The notes: generated by a model from the letters alone, not told the origin. Shown: positions 25,636 through 35,431, counted from the first letter of the stretch. The stretch is DNA of 64,000 nt from Anaerolineales bacterium (GCA_030680795.1 JAUXUL010000001.1:1-64000), one strand, 5' to 3'. Program-made: numbers and translations.

Positions 25636-26984
25636 AAAATCTTCAGAGACTTCGCCAATTCATTCACACTCCAACACCTGCGGAACGTCAGAAAATCGTC
25701 AACGAGATTGTCGAATCCGCTTCGCCGCGCTTTGACTTTTTCCTGCTTGTGGTGCTTTCATGCAGTATCGCCACCATGGGCTTGATCATAAACTCCCCTG
25801 CAGTGATCATCGGGGCCATGCTTGTCGCGCCCTTAATGTCGCCGATCATTGGGCTTGGTTTGGCATCCATCATCGGCAATGCAAAACTGGCCGAGTCTGC
25901 GCTTTTAGCTTTCGGGCTCGGCGCTGCGCTGGCTGTCCTGCTATCCACAGCGCTGACAATCATCAATCGCAATTTGCCCTTTGCCGTGTTATACGAACTG
26001 CCTAATGAAGTATTGGTGCGCACACATCCCTCTCCTATTGATCTGGCCATTGCGCTGGCAGGAGGACTCGCCGCCGCATACGCCATGACGCGCCCAAACA
26101 TCTCGGCGGCGCTGCCTGGTGTGGCAAATGCCACTGCGCTGATGCCGCCATTAGCCACAGTTGGCATCGGACTCGCTTGGAGCATTGGGAGGTCGCGGGC
26201 GGCGCGGGATTATTGTTCATCACCAATGCCATAACCATCGCCTTCGCCGCAGCCCTCATATTTTTTCCTGCAAGGTTTTGCATCCGGAACACATTTGGAA
26301 AACCATCGCGCTCCGCGTACTCTGGTAATCTCCGCGCTCCTGATGTTGATCCTACTGGTGCCGCTTTCCTATTACAGCACCCGATTTTTTAATGAAGCCA
26401 ACGAGAATCGAAATATCAATGAAATCGTCGCGTTGGAAGTCGCGCGCGTAAACGGCTCGGAACTGATCGAATTGGATGTGCAACGGATGCAGGATCGTCT
26501 GAACATGATCGCCACCATCCGCACAAATATCCCGCTGCGCTACGATCAGGTGACGCTGCTCCAAAAATCCATTGCGACCAACCTGCAAAAACCCGTCGCA
26601 TTAAAAGTGAATCAGATATTGGCGGAGCAATTTGACCCTTTGATTCCCCCCACATTTACGCCGACAGTCCAATTCACCCACACGCCAACCCAAACCCCAA
26701 CTGCGACGTTGACCCCCACGCCGATTCCCACTGCGACTTTTACGCTGACGCCTACCGCGGGGTTGGTTCAAACTGCCAATGGAACTTTACCGCCCCTCAA
26801 ACTGTATCAATCACCAGGTGGGCCAGTGATCGGGCAGATACTTCGGAAACAGACGCTTGTTCTATTATATGAAAGATTGGAATTGAACGGCTTGATCTGG
26901 GTCAATGTGATGGACAGCGAAGGACGGATTGGCTGGGTTCCGGAAATGTACCTGTATTTTATCACTGCAACACCAGAGCAATAG
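25632..26984 (+). pseudogene. DUF389 membrane protein with SH3-like tail, interrupted by two compensating frameshifts
   Basis: The first part, from TTG 25632 after AGGAAAGG, has the DUF389 signature (NSPAVIIGAMLVAPLMSPI) and several membrane helices. The frame is lost near 26175, continues in another frame as HWEVAGGAGLLFITNAITIA, and returns to the first frame at the T6 run 26262-26267. One added T near 26175 and one removed T from the T6 run would give an unbroken protein of about 450 residues. The restored product continues with a membrane helix, a periplasmic segment, a Thr/Pro linker (~26650-26755) and an SH3-like domain ending at 26984. Both indels are in homopolymers, so sequencing error is as likely as decay. 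Function of DUF389 is unknown. Confidence 0.75.
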
Positions 26985-27114
26985 AGCTGTATTGAATCAC
27001 ATGAATCCGCCTAAACGTTAATTTTTTATGGTATAAAAACTGTGGATTAAATATTAAATTAACAAGGGTAGTAGTGGGAAACTGGCGCTCAAAGAACAGA
27101 GAGGAGAGTAGCTT

Positions 27115-28749
27115 GTGAAAAAAACTGTTGTTGCAGCTGCATTGGGCGAATGTGTTCATGTGGCAGGTATTATGAATTTTCTCAGGCTCGCGGAATCGGC
27201 TGGATGGAATACCGTATTTCTTGGCCCCGCTGTACCGATCGAAGAAGTGCTAAACGCGATAAAACGCGAAAAGGCTGATCTTGTCGGAATTTCATATCGC
27301 CTCACACCTGAAACAGGTGAGCGTTTGCTTGGCGAATTTGCAGAAGCCGCCTCTGAGTTACACGAGAAGGGAATCCGTTTTGCATTTGGGGGTACGCCTC
27401 CTGTTGTTGAACGCGCAAAAATCATAGGTTTCTTTGAACGCACATTTGACGGCAGTGAACCCGTCGAGGAGATTCTTGCCTATTTAAAGGGCAAGCAGGT
27501 TTCGGGTCAGAACGAAGCGAGTTACCCTCAATCCACTGTTGAACGGATCAAATGGAAATCTCCTTATCCGATCCTTCGTCATCATTTTGGACTCCCCACG
27601 ATGGAAGCGACAATTGATGGAATAAAAAAGATCGCAGAAGCGAAGGCGTTGGACATCATCTCGCTTGGCATTGACCAGGACGCGCAGGAAAATTTTTTTC
27701 ATCCTGAAAGACAGGATGCGCGGCGCAAAGGCGCGGGCGGCGTGCCAGTTCGTTCGGAGGAGGATTATCGCGCATTATATCAAGCCAGCCGCCGCGGAAA
27801 TTATCCGCTGTTGCGAACCTATTCGGGGACGGATGATTTTATTAAACTGGCAGAAATGTACGCGCGGACGATCAACATCGCATGGTGTGCCATTCCGTTA
27901 TTCTGGTTCAATCAGATGGACGGGCGCGGACCCTGGGATTTGGAAGATTCGATCCGCGAACATCAAAGTGTAATGAAGTGGTACGGTGAACATATTATTC
28001 CCGTTGAATTAAACGAGCCGCATCATTGGGGCATGCGCGATTCTTCGGATGTTGTATTTGTGGTCGCGGTGTATCTTTCCGCGTATAACGCGCGCGCATT
28101 TGGCGTGAAAGATTACATCGCGCAATTTATGTTCAACAGCCCGCCAGGATTATCCGACGCGATGGATCTGGCAAAGATGTTGGCGGGACTTAAGATGATC
28201 GAACCACTTGCAAATAAAAGCTTTCATATTTTGAAACAAACCCGCATCGGCTTACTCTCACATCCACTTGATTCTGATGCGGCGCGCGGGCATCTGGCGG
28301 CTGCCACATATCTGCAAATGACATTGAAGCCACATATCTATCACATCGTCGGTCATACTGAAGCGCATCACGCTGCGACCGCCGAGGATGTCATCGAAGC
28401 CGGCAAGATCGTGCGCCGCGCGATTGACAACGCGCTGGGCGCGCCTGATATGACGGCAGACCCTGCGATCAAGAAACGCGTTAATCAACTGGTTGCGGAG
28501 GCCAACAAAGTATTGGACGCGATCCGCAAACTTTCCGCCTCATCTTCGGACGCACTCATTGATCCCATAGCTTTGACTCGCGCTGTTACTTCGGGCATTC
28601 TTGATGCGCCGCAATTGCTCAATAATAGATTTGGGCGTGGTTTGGTAAAGACCCGCATCGTGAACGGTGCAAGCGTATCTGTTGACGGTCAGAACAAACC
28701 AATTTCGGAAAGTAAACGTATCAAGACATTGTTAAAAAAGGAGGCGTAA
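27115..28749 (+). CDS. B12-binding, mutase-like fused protein of unknown substrate
   Basis: 544 residues. Residues 1-125 look like a cobalamin-binding Rossmann domain: GECVHVAGI sits where the D-x-H-x-x-G cobalt-ligand motif belongs, with His kept and Asp changed to Cys, followed by ADLVGISYRLTPETG and FAFGGTPP. Residues ~145-480 are a large alpha/beta domain (ALDIISLGIDQDAQENFFHPE, NEPHHWGMRDSSD, HTEAHHAAT) reminiscent of catalytic subunits such as methylaspartate mutase E, but I cannot assign it. GTG start at 27115 after GAGAGGAGAG. It is followed 3 bp later by an opine dehydrogenase-like gene, suggesting a joint pathway. Confidence 0.65.
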   Translation: MKKTVVAAALGECVHVAGIMNFLRLAESAGWNTVFLGPAVPIEEVLNAIKREKADLVGISYRLTPETGERLLGEFAEAASELHEKGIRFAFGGTPPVVERAKIIGFFERTFDGSEPVEEILAYLKGKQVSGQNEASYPQSTVERIKWKSPYPILRHHFGLPTMEATIDGIKKIAEAKALDIISLGIDQDAQENFFHPERQDARRKGAGGVPVRSEEDYRALYQASRRGNYPLLRTYSGTDDFIKLAEMYARTINIAWCAIPLFWFNQMDGRGPWDLEDSIREHQSVMKWYGEHIIPVELNEPHHWGMRDSSDVVFVVAVYLSAYNARAFGVKDYIAQFMFNSPPGLSDAMDLAKMLAGLKMIEPLANKSFHILKQTRIGLLSHPLDSDAARGHLAAATYLQMTLKPHIYHIVGHTEAHHAATAEDVIEAGKIVRRAIDNALGAPDMTADPAIKKRVNQLVAEANKVLDAIRKLSASSSDALIDPIALTRAVTSGILDAPQLLNNRFGRGLVKTRIVNGASVSVDGQNKPISESKRIKTLLKKEA

Positions 28750-28752
28750 AAT

Positions 28753-29862
28753 ATGAAAGCTATTAATTTTGCTGTTGTGGGGGCTGGTCATGGCGGCAAA
28801 GCCATGGCGGCGCATCTCGCGCTGATGGGGTTTTCCGTCTCGCTGTATAACCGCACACCCGAACGTATTGCCGTGATCAAAAAACGCGGCGGCATCGAAT
28901 TAGTGGATGGAGGCGATAGCGTACCGAATGGGTTTGGCAAACTGGTGCGGGTGACATCCAACATGGATGAGGCGCTAAAGAATGTGGAAGTCATCATGGT
29001 GGTCCTGCCATCTTCCGCGCATGCGGATATTGCCAATGCAATGTCGCCGCATTTGAAGGATGGACAGATCGTCATTTTGCATCCGGGGCGTACCTGTGGC
29101 GCGCTGGAATTTTCCAAAATTTTGCGCGACACCGAATGTAAAGCGGATGTGACCATTGCTGAAGCGGAGACTTTCATTTACGCAGCACGTTCTGATGGTC
29201 CCGCGCAGGCGCATATCTTCCGCATCAAGGAAGCTGTTCCGCTTGCCGCACTACCTGCCACGCGCACACAAAAAGTGCTGGATGCGATCATCGATGCATA
29301 TCCCCAATTCATTGATGGGGGCGATGTGCTAAATACAGGCTTGAACAATATGGGCGCCATCTTCCACCCTGCGCTAACTTTGCTCAACACAGGCTGGATC
29401 GAAGCTACGCACGGCGATTATCAGTTTTACATTGACGGCGTGACGCCGTCCGTTGCGCGTATGTTGGAAGTGCTGGATCGCGAGCGTGTAACCGTAGCAT
29501 CTGCATTGGGTCTCCGGGCGCGTACTGCGCTGGAATGGCTGAAACTCGCATATGACACAGAGGGCGAAGACTTGCACGAAGCAATTCATAACCAGCCCGG
29601 TTATTACGGCATCAAAGCCCCGCCCACGCTTAATCATCGTTATCTCTTTGAAGATGTGCCGATGAGCCTGGTGCCCATTGCATCCCTGGGAAAACGATAC
29701 GGCGTTTCCATACGCGGCATGGAAAGCATGATCCAGATCGCCAACATCCTCCACCGCACCGATTACTGGCGACGCGGACGCACTGTGGAAAAACTTGGGC
29801 TTGAACACATGAGCGTAAGCGAGTTAACGCACTTCGTACAGGAAGGTGTGATTGATTCATAA
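28753..29862 (+). CDS. NAD/NADP octopine/nopaline-dehydrogenase family protein
   Basis: 369 residues, full length. The N terminus has a Rossmann motif AVVGAGHGGKAMAAHLALMG, and the C-terminal helical domain has GLNNMGAIFHPALTLLNTG, with the His of the catalytic region. Opine dehydrogenases reductively join an amino acid and a 2-oxo acid; this family also includes enzymes for metal-binding opines and for N-(1-carboxyethyl) amino acids. The gene starts 3 bp after the B12-binding gene and overlaps the next methyltransferase gene by 11 bp. Substrate not predictable from sequence alone. Confidence 0.85.
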   Translation: MKAINFAVVGAGHGGKAMAAHLALMGFSVSLYNRTPERIAVIKKRGGIELVDGGDSVPNGFGKLVRVTSNMDEALKNVEVIMVVLPSSAHADIANAMSPHLKDGQIVILHPGRTCGALEFSKILRDTECKADVTIAEAETFIYAARSDGPAQAHIFRIKEAVPLAALPATRTQKVLDAIIDAYPQFIDGGDVLNTGLNNMGAIFHPALTLLNTGWIEATHGDYQFYIDGVTPSVARMLEVLDRERVTVASALGLRARTALEWLKLAYDTEGEDLHEAIHNQPGYYGIKAPPTLNHRYLFEDVPMSLVPIASLGKRYGVSIRGMESMIQIANILHRTDYWRRGRTVEKLGLEHMSVSELTHFVQEGVIDS

Positions 29863-30535
29863 CAGCCCGATCTTGAACCACAGGGAAAGCCGCGCCAATT
29901 ATGACCGCCTGAGCCGCTGGTACGACCTGCTCAGCGGTTCAAGCGAACGCCCCGCACGGTTGCGCGGTCTGCAGATGCTGGATATCCAGCCTAGAGAACG
30001 CATCCTTGAAGTTGGATGCGGAACAGGAGAGTCTCTACCCACGTTGGCATCCCGCGCAGAATCTGCAGGCTGTGTCTTCGGCTTGGATCTATCTGCGGGC
30101 ATGTTGGATGTCGCAAAGAACAAACTCAAAAAACTTTCTTTATTCAACGTCACCTGCCTTCAAGGTGATGGAGTCCGATTGCCATTTCAAGATGAGTCAT
30201 TCGACGCTGTTTTCATGAGTTTTACGCTGGAATTATTTCCCGCAGAAGAGATGCCCCGCCTTCTTCAGGAATGTATGCGCGTGCTTCGTTCTGGCGGACG
30301 AATCGGTGTTGTGTCCCTTTCACAGACGGAAAAGCCAGGCTGGATGGAAAGACTCTACACTTGGGCGAATCACCGCTGGTCACGCATCATTGACTGCCGT
30401 CCAATTCTGATCGAAGATGTTATAAAGGACGCTGGCTTTGAAATTTCCGGCGCCCACGAAATGTTCATGTGGGGGTTGGTGATTGGCATTCTCGTTGCCA
30501 TCAAACCTCTGCAAATCAACCCGAAAATTAACTGA
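29852..30535 (+). CDS. Class I SAM-dependent methyltransferase (UbiE-like)
   Basis: 227 residues. SAM-binding motif I ILEVGCGTGESLPTL, motif II FGLDLSAGMLDVA, and LPFQDESFDAVFMSFTLELFP are visible. The best start is the TTG at 29852, with AGGAAGG eight bases upstream, which overlaps the opine dehydrogenase gene. The last ~20 residues are hydrophobic (MWGLVIGILVAIKPL), perhaps a membrane contact. Probable substrate is the product of the neighbouring enzymes, or a quinone/lipid; both are guesses. Confidence 0.85.
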   Translation: MIHNSPILNHRESRANYDRLSRWYDLLSGSSERPARLRGLQMLDIQPRERILEVGCGTGESLPTLASRAESAGCVFGLDLSAGMLDVAKNKLKKLSLFNVTCLQGDGVRLPFQDESFDAVFMSFTLELFPAEEMPRLLQECMRVLRSGGRIGVVSLSQTEKPGWMERLYTWANHRWSRIIDCRPILIEDVIKDAGFEISGAHEMFMWGLVIGILVAIKPLQINPKIN

Positions 30536-30562
30536 AACATAAATAAAAAGGAGAAATAAATT

Positions 30563-32056
30563 ATGTGTGGAATCGCTGGCGCATTACAACAACCAGCAAG
30601 TGACAATGTCAAAAGTATGGTTGAAAAACTTGCTCATCGGGGGCCCGATGGTCATGGCGTGAAAAACCTTGCACATGCAACCCTCGGACATACACGCCTG
30701 GCTATTTTGGATATCGAAGGCGGCGTTCAGCCCATGGGTTTTGAGGATACGTGGATCGCGTTCAACGGGGAAATCTACAACTATCGCGAACTGCAAAAAA
30801 AATATCTGCCCGAACTAAAAATGCAAACTCATTCTGACACTGAAGTAATGATGCATCTTTACCTCAAGCTCGGTGTGGACTTTGTGAAACATCTCGATGG
30901 TATGTTCGCCATCGCCCTTTATCAAAACGGTGAGTTTATGCTCGCACGTGATCCGCTGGGAATCAAACCCTTGTATTACGGCACAAGTCTTGATAATCAA
31001 CATTTTTATTTTGCATCCGAGATTAAAGCCCTGAAGGATCATGTAAACTCCATCAAGGAATTTCCCGCCGGACATTGGTATCACTCACAAAAAGGATGGA
31101 GTCGTTATTACAACATAAATGAAACCATCCAACCGTTTGAGGGAACGGAAAACGCTGCGCTGCCTTTGATCCGCTCGACACTGAAAGATGCAGTACAGAA
31201 ACGCCTGCTTGGAGACGTCCCGGTGGGGGTAAGTCTTAGCGGCGGATTGGACAGCAGTATTGTCTCCATGCTTGCATGTGAAGGGACGGAACAACTCCAT
31301 TCCTTTGCAGTTGGCGTGGAAGGCAGTGAAGACCTCCCCGCGTCACAGCAAATGGCCGAGTTCCTCAACACCAAACATCACCAGCTCATTTACACATCCG
31401 AGGACATGGTTAACGCCCTGCCTGATGTTCTTTATTATTTGGAAACCTTCGATCCCGCGCTCGTGCGCAGCGCCATCCCAAATTATTTTCTCGCCAAACT
31501 TGCATCGCAGCACGTCAAGGTATTTCTCACCGGCGAAGGCGCAGATGAGATCTACGCGGGATATGAATATCTTTCAGATTTCACCAATCCCGAAGCTTTG
31601 CAGCAGGAAATGATCGACATCACCCAATCTCTGCACAACACGAATCTGCAGCGCGCAGACCGAATGTCGATGGCGTTTGGATTGGAAGCCCGCGTCCCCT
31701 TTCTGGATACCGAATCTGTTTCGCTTGCATTGAGTTTTCCCGCCGCCTGGAAATTGCACAACGGACGCGTCCCCAAACAGCTCCTGCGTCAGGCATTCGT
31801 AAATGACCTGCCTGAGAATATCGTCAGCCGGCCCAAACAAAAATTCTCCAAAGGCGCCGGCTCTTCAGATATACTTGCCGTACTTGCGAATCGCGAAATA
31901 TCAGACAATGCATATTCATCCGAAAGCATGCGATTAAAGAACGAGTGGAATTACACGCTGCAAAACAAGGAAGCCTTGTATTATTACAAAACCATCCATG
32001 AACATTATGCCGACGAGTTTCTGTTCCACACCATGGGACACAGCCGCAGTTTATAA
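30563..32056 (+). CDS. asnB: Glutamine-hydrolysing asparagine synthetase
   Basis: 497 residues. Cys2 of MCGIAGAL is the class II glutaminase nucleophile; FNGEIYNYREL and DGMFAIAL follow. The synthetase half has the ATP-pyrophosphatase loop SLSGGLDSSIVSML and FLTGEGADEIYAGYEY. It is a little shorter than E. coli AsnB (554 residues). AsnB-like enzymes amidate aspartate but are also used for other carboxylates in secondary metabolism. Being the fourth gene in a co-directional set, it may act in that pathway. AAAAGGAG site present. Confidence 0.9.
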   Translation: MCGIAGALQQPASDNVKSMVEKLAHRGPDGHGVKNLAHATLGHTRLAILDIEGGVQPMGFEDTWIAFNGEIYNYRELQKKYLPELKMQTHSDTEVMMHLYLKLGVDFVKHLDGMFAIALYQNGEFMLARDPLGIKPLYYGTSLDNQHFYFASEIKALKDHVNSIKEFPAGHWYHSQKGWSRYYNINETIQPFEGTENAALPLIRSTLKDAVQKRLLGDVPVGVSLSGGLDSSIVSMLACEGTEQLHSFAVGVEGSEDLPASQQMAEFLNTKHHQLIYTSEDMVNALPDVLYYLETFDPALVRSAIPNYFLAKLASQHVKVFLTGEGADEIYAGYEYLSDFTNPEALQQEMIDITQSLHNTNLQRADRMSMAFGLEARVPFLDTESVSLALSFPAAWKLHNGRVPKQLLRQAFVNDLPENIVSRPKQKFSKGAGSSDILAVLANREISDNAYSSESMRLKNEWNYTLQNKEALYYYKTIHEHYADEFLFHTMGHSRSL

Positions 32057-32062
32057 GCGTCC

Positions 32063-32096
32063 AGACCCTAAAGGTTTTAATAAACCTTTAGGGTCT
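32063..32096. repeat. 34-bp perfect palindromic element after asnB
   Basis: AGACCCTAAAGGTTT, taat, AAACCTTTAGGGTCT: perfect 15-bp arms. It shares the CCCTAAAGGT/ACCTTTAGGG core with 9362-9394. It lies 6 bp after the asnB stop and may act as a processing or termination hairpin, though no T-run follows. Confidence 0.78.
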
Positions 32097-32119
32097 CTGA
32101 AATGTTCTTAAGGAGACCT

Positions 32120-32686
32120 ATGTTTGATTGGTACATGTGGGTTGGCTTGCCCCTGCTCGTCTTCCTCGCCCGCATGGTGGATGTGACCCTCGGCACTCTC
32201 AGGATCATATTCATCTCGCGCGGCAGGAAATATCTCGCGCCATTGCTCGGCTTTGTGGAAGTCCTCATCTGGGTGACGGTCATCGCACAGATCACAAAAG
32301 GCGCGCATAATATCGTCGTCTATCTTGCCTACGCGGGCGGGTTTGCCGCAGGCAACTACATCGGCATGTATATCGAAGATAAACTTGCAATGGGTATGCT
32401 GGTGATACGCGTCATCATTCCAGAACACGTCAAAGACCTGGCGTTAAAACTTCACGAAAAAGGCTACGGCTTTACCAGTGTTGACGCATATGGCTCGCAG
32501 GGACCTGTGAAACTGATCTATACCATTGTCATGCGAAAGAACCTGCCAGAAGTCGCAGGAATTATTCAACAAGCATATCCCAGCGCGTTCTTCACCGTGG
32601 AGGAATTGCGGTCGGTCGAACATGGTGTTTTTCCCCGCCCATCCTCCCACCCGCAAGACCCTTTTTTTAGAAGAAAATCCAAATAG
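32120..32686 (+). CDS. DUF2179/DUF5698 (UPF0316-type) membrane protein
   Basis: 188 residues from the ATG at 32120, which has an ideal AAGGAGACCT in front. Three N-terminal membrane helices (WVGLPLLVFLARMVDVTLGTL, VEVLIWVTVIAQI, LAYAGGFAAGNYIGMYIED) precede a soluble DUF2179-like alpha/beta domain (IIPEHVKDLALKLHEKGYGFTSVDAYG). This matches the UPF0316 layout. The function is unknown; DUF2179 domains may bind nucleotides or small ligands. Confidence 0.85.
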   Translation: MFDWYMWVGLPLLVFLARMVDVTLGTLRIIFISRGRKYLAPLLGFVEVLIWVTVIAQITKGAHNIVVYLAYAGGFAAGNYIGMYIEDKLAMGMLVIRVIIPEHVKDLALKLHEKGYGFTSVDAYGSQGPVKLIYTIVMRKNLPEVAGIIQQAYPSAFFTVEELRSVEHGVFPRPSSHPQDPFFRRKSK

Positions 32687-32808
32687 GCTTGGGGAATAAC
32701 TGGCGATTACTCATTTCTTTGTTTTGCCTTGTCAAGCGACATAAATATTGCGTTTTGGTTGCGGGGTAAAATTTGGTGATTTGTGGGTAATCACCAGAAC
32801 GCGGCCTA

Positions 32809-32858
32809 TTGATTTCCAAAACGTTTTGGTATATAATTTCGTTACCAAAACGTTTTGG
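32809..32858 (+). promoter_or_regulatory. lacI-type promoter with two perfect operators
   Basis: TTGATT (32809-32814), 17 bp, TATAAT (32832-32837). Two identical 14-bp palindromes CCAAAACGTTTTGG lie at 32816-32829, inside the spacer, and at 32845-32858, over the start of the transcript. Their centres are 29 bp apart. CpG-centred palindromes are the usual LacI/CcpA-family site. The arrangement predicts tight autorepression of the LacI gene. Confidence 0.88.
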
Positions 32859-32864
32859 TTAATT

Positions 32865-33878
32865 ATGCCGACCACGATCCGTGATGTTGCTAAACAGCTC
32901 AATCTCTCGATCACAACCGTCTCCCGCGCTCTGGATGGTTATAGCGATGTTGCCGAGGAGACCCGTCAGCGCGTCATCCAGGCTGCGGAGGAGATGGGCT
33001 ACGCACCGAGCAGGAGCGCGCGCCAATTACGGCGTCAACGCACTGACACGATTGGTTACATCATGCCAACTTCACAGCCGCGCTTTGCTGACCCTTTTTT
33101 CTCTGAGTTTATCGCGGGCCTGGGTGATGAGGCCAGCGCGCAAAACCTTGATCTGCTGATTACCCGCGCCCCACCTGACCAAGAGGCCGAACGGGTTGTG
33201 TATCAACGTTGGGTCCAGGGTCGGCGCGTCGACGGGGTCGTGCTTAGCCGTATGCGACAGGATGACTGGCGTGTTCGTTACTTGCACGAATCCAGCTTTC
33301 CCTTTGTGGCTTTTGGGCGCACGAACGCCTCATTTGAATTTACGCATATTGGGGTGGACGGCGCAAGCGGCATCCGCCGTTTAATCGCCCACTTGGTTGA
33401 ACAGGGTCATCAACACATCGCCTTCGTCTCTGCCGCGTCAGACCTGTCCCTGCAAATTGACCGTTTTAAAGGCTATCAAGAAGGACTGGCTGAAGCCGGC
33501 CTTATTTTCGAGGAAAGATTTGTTGCTGAAAGCAATCTCACCCGCGACGGCGGTTATTTGGCAGGAAAAAAACTATTGGCATTACAGTCTCCCCCCACAG
33601 CGATCATTGGAGCCAATGACCTGACTGCAATTGGCATCCTGCGCGCCGCCCGGGAATCGGGCATCAGCGTCGGCTCTGATCTAGCAGTAGCCGGCTTTGA
33701 TGGAATTGATGACACGGAACATACCGCTCCGCCTCTGACAACACTCAAACAACCTGTCTATGATTGCGCTCGCCGTTTGGTGCGTATGTTGACCGCTCTG
33801 ACCAATAACGAAGCAGTGGAGGAACCGCATGTTCTCTTGATTCCAGAGTTAATCATTCGTGATTCTACACTACGATAG
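32865..33878 (+). CDS. LacI-family sugar-responsive repressor
   Basis: About 337 residues from the ATG at 32865, where the helix-turn-helix starts (TIRDVAKQLNLSITTVSRAL, then GYSDVAEETRQRV). The periplasmic-binding-like sensor follows (TIGYIMPTSQPRFADPFF, HIGVDGASGIRRL, PTAIIGANDLTAIG, AVAGFDGIDDTEHTAPPLTTL). It should bind the two CCAAAACGTTTTGG sites upstream and control the ABC transporter genes that follow. The effector sugar is unknown; the downstream phosphorylase suggests a glucoside. Confidence 0.93.
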   Translation: MPTTIRDVAKQLNLSITTVSRALDGYSDVAEETRQRVIQAAEEMGYAPSRSARQLRRQRTDTIGYIMPTSQPRFADPFFSEFIAGLGDEASAQNLDLLITRAPPDQEAERVVYQRWVQGRRVDGVVLSRMRQDDWRVRYLHESSFPFVAFGRTNASFEFTHIGVDGASGIRRLIAHLVEQGHQHIAFVSAASDLSLQIDRFKGYQEGLAEAGLIFEERFVAESNLTRDGGYLAGKKLLALQSPPTAIIGANDLTAIGILRAARESGISVGSDLAVAGFDGIDDTEHTAPPLTTLKQPVYDCARRLVRMLTALTNNEAVEEPHVLLIPELIIRDSTLR

Positions 33879-33992
33879 ATTAATGTCAGGGCCTATGTTA
33901 TCCAACGAAAGGAGGCAGCATCTCAAGATTAAAATAGTGTTTCTTTGTGTTTATGACAAACTACTAAAAACTAATTTGAATTTGGAGAAGAT

Positions 33993-35408
33993 ATGAATAA
34001 ACTACTAGTAAAAGTTCTGGTATTGATGGTGGCTCTTAGCCTGCTCGCAACAGCTTGTCAGCCCCAAGTTGTCGAAAAAACAGTCGTGGTCACGAAGGAA
34101 GTCCCGGTAGAAGTTCTGGTGCCGGCAGAACCAACTGAAAAGACTGTTATCGAATTCTGGACCACCGATAACGAAGAAGTGCGCGTCAATCTATACGATG
34201 AACTTGCGCAGCGCTATATGGACGAACATCCCGAGGTTGAGATTCGCATCGTTCCGATTGATGAAGCCTCCATCAGCCAGCGCATTGCGACTGCCCAGGC
34301 AGCCAACCGCTTGCCCGATATCGTTCGCATGGGTGTGGAACGCGTGGCAGCCTTCGCAGCAGACGGTATTCTCGATGAAGATGCCGCAGTCGCAACTATC
34401 GAAAGCATTGGTAAGGATGATTTCCGCACCAGTCCGCTCGAAATGGTCACCGATCCTTCGACCGGCAAATATGCAGCCATCCCATTTGATGGCTGGCTCC
34501 AGGCCATTTGGTTCCGCCAAGATGTATTCACTGAAGCCGGATTGAATGCGCCCGTTTCGTGGGAGGACATCAACGCTGCCTGCGATAAACTGCCCGGCAC
34601 TGGCAATTTGCTCTACAGTCTGGTGTTGCCTGATGACCCCGGCCAGAACTACCCGCATCAGGTTTTTGAACAGGTAGCCATATCCAACAATGCCTGGCCC
34701 TTTGATGAAAGCGGCAATGTCACGATGAATACGCCTGAAATGGTCGAGGCGCTCAAGTTCTACAGCGAATTGATCCGTTGCGCGCCTCCCGGCCCGCAAT
34801 ACTGGCGCGGGGCCCGCGAGATGTATGAACTCGACCAATCCGGCATGTTGTTCTACAGCACCTACATCATGGACGACTTAGTGGAAGGCTCCGGCTTGGA
34901 AGCTGGCGGAAATGTCCAGATCGCTGTCGATAAACTCGCCGAGAAGACCGGCTTCGCGCCCTCGATGAAGGGACCAAACGGCGAAGCCACCTATGGTCAG
35001 TTGGTCACACTGGGGATCATGCAGGGCGCTGATCCAGTAGCCCAGGATGTGATCAAGTTCTTTATGACCGGCCAAAATTATCAGGATGTGCTTACGCTGG
35101 CGCCTTTTGGTAAAGTGCCAGTGCTTAAAAGCGCAGTAGACGGCTGGAAAGGCCTCAGCCCCTTCTTTGCGAACTACACGGATGATACGCTGGATCAGAT
35201 CGCCAACGGTTACGATAGCATGCAACGCTGGCTCTTCCGTCCCGACTACGACGCTACTGAACGCGCAGTTGTCGGCGATATCGAAGGCCGCCTGCTCATC
35301 CCGCAGGTTTTGAGCGCGATCGCTCTTGAAGACACGATGACACCCGAAACGGGTGCCCAGTTCCTGCAAGAACAGGTAGAGATACTGCTGGCGGATCGCC
35401 AAAAGTAG
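33993..35408 (+). CDS. Sugar ABC transporter substrate-binding lipoprotein
   Basis: 471 residues. Signal peptide with lipobox LLATAC (Cys22), a Val/Glu stalk, then the family 1 sugar-binding fold starting IEFWTTDNEEVRVNLYDELAQRY. Asp/Trp-rich loops typical of maltose-type binding proteins follow. It should capture an oligosaccharide or glycoside outside the membrane and deliver it to the two permeases encoded next. No ATPase gene is in the cluster, so a shared MsiK/UgpC-like ATPase elsewhere is expected. Confidence 0.9.
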   Translation: MNKLLVKVLVLMVALSLLATACQPQVVEKTVVVTKEVPVEVLVPAEPTEKTVIEFWTTDNEEVRVNLYDELAQRYMDEHPEVEIRIVPIDEASISQRIATAQAANRLPDIVRMGVERVAAFAADGILDEDAAVATIESIGKDDFRTSPLEMVTDPSTGKYAAIPFDGWLQAIWFRQDVFTEAGLNAPVSWEDINAACDKLPGTGNLLYSLVLPDDPGQNYPHQVFEQVAISNNAWPFDESGNVTMNTPEMVEALKFYSELIRCAPPGPQYWRGAREMYELDQSGMLFYSTYIMDDLVEGSGLEAGGNVQIAVDKLAEKTGFAPSMKGPNGEATYGQLVTLGIMQGADPVAQDVIKFFMTGQNYQDVLTLAPFGKVPVLKSAVDGWKGLSPFFANYTDDTLDQIANGYDSMQRWLFRPDYDATERAVVGDIEGRLLIPQVLSAIALEDTMTPETGAQFLQEQVEILLADRQK

Positions 35409-35431
35409 CCAGTTCCCGTCATGTTCACGAT

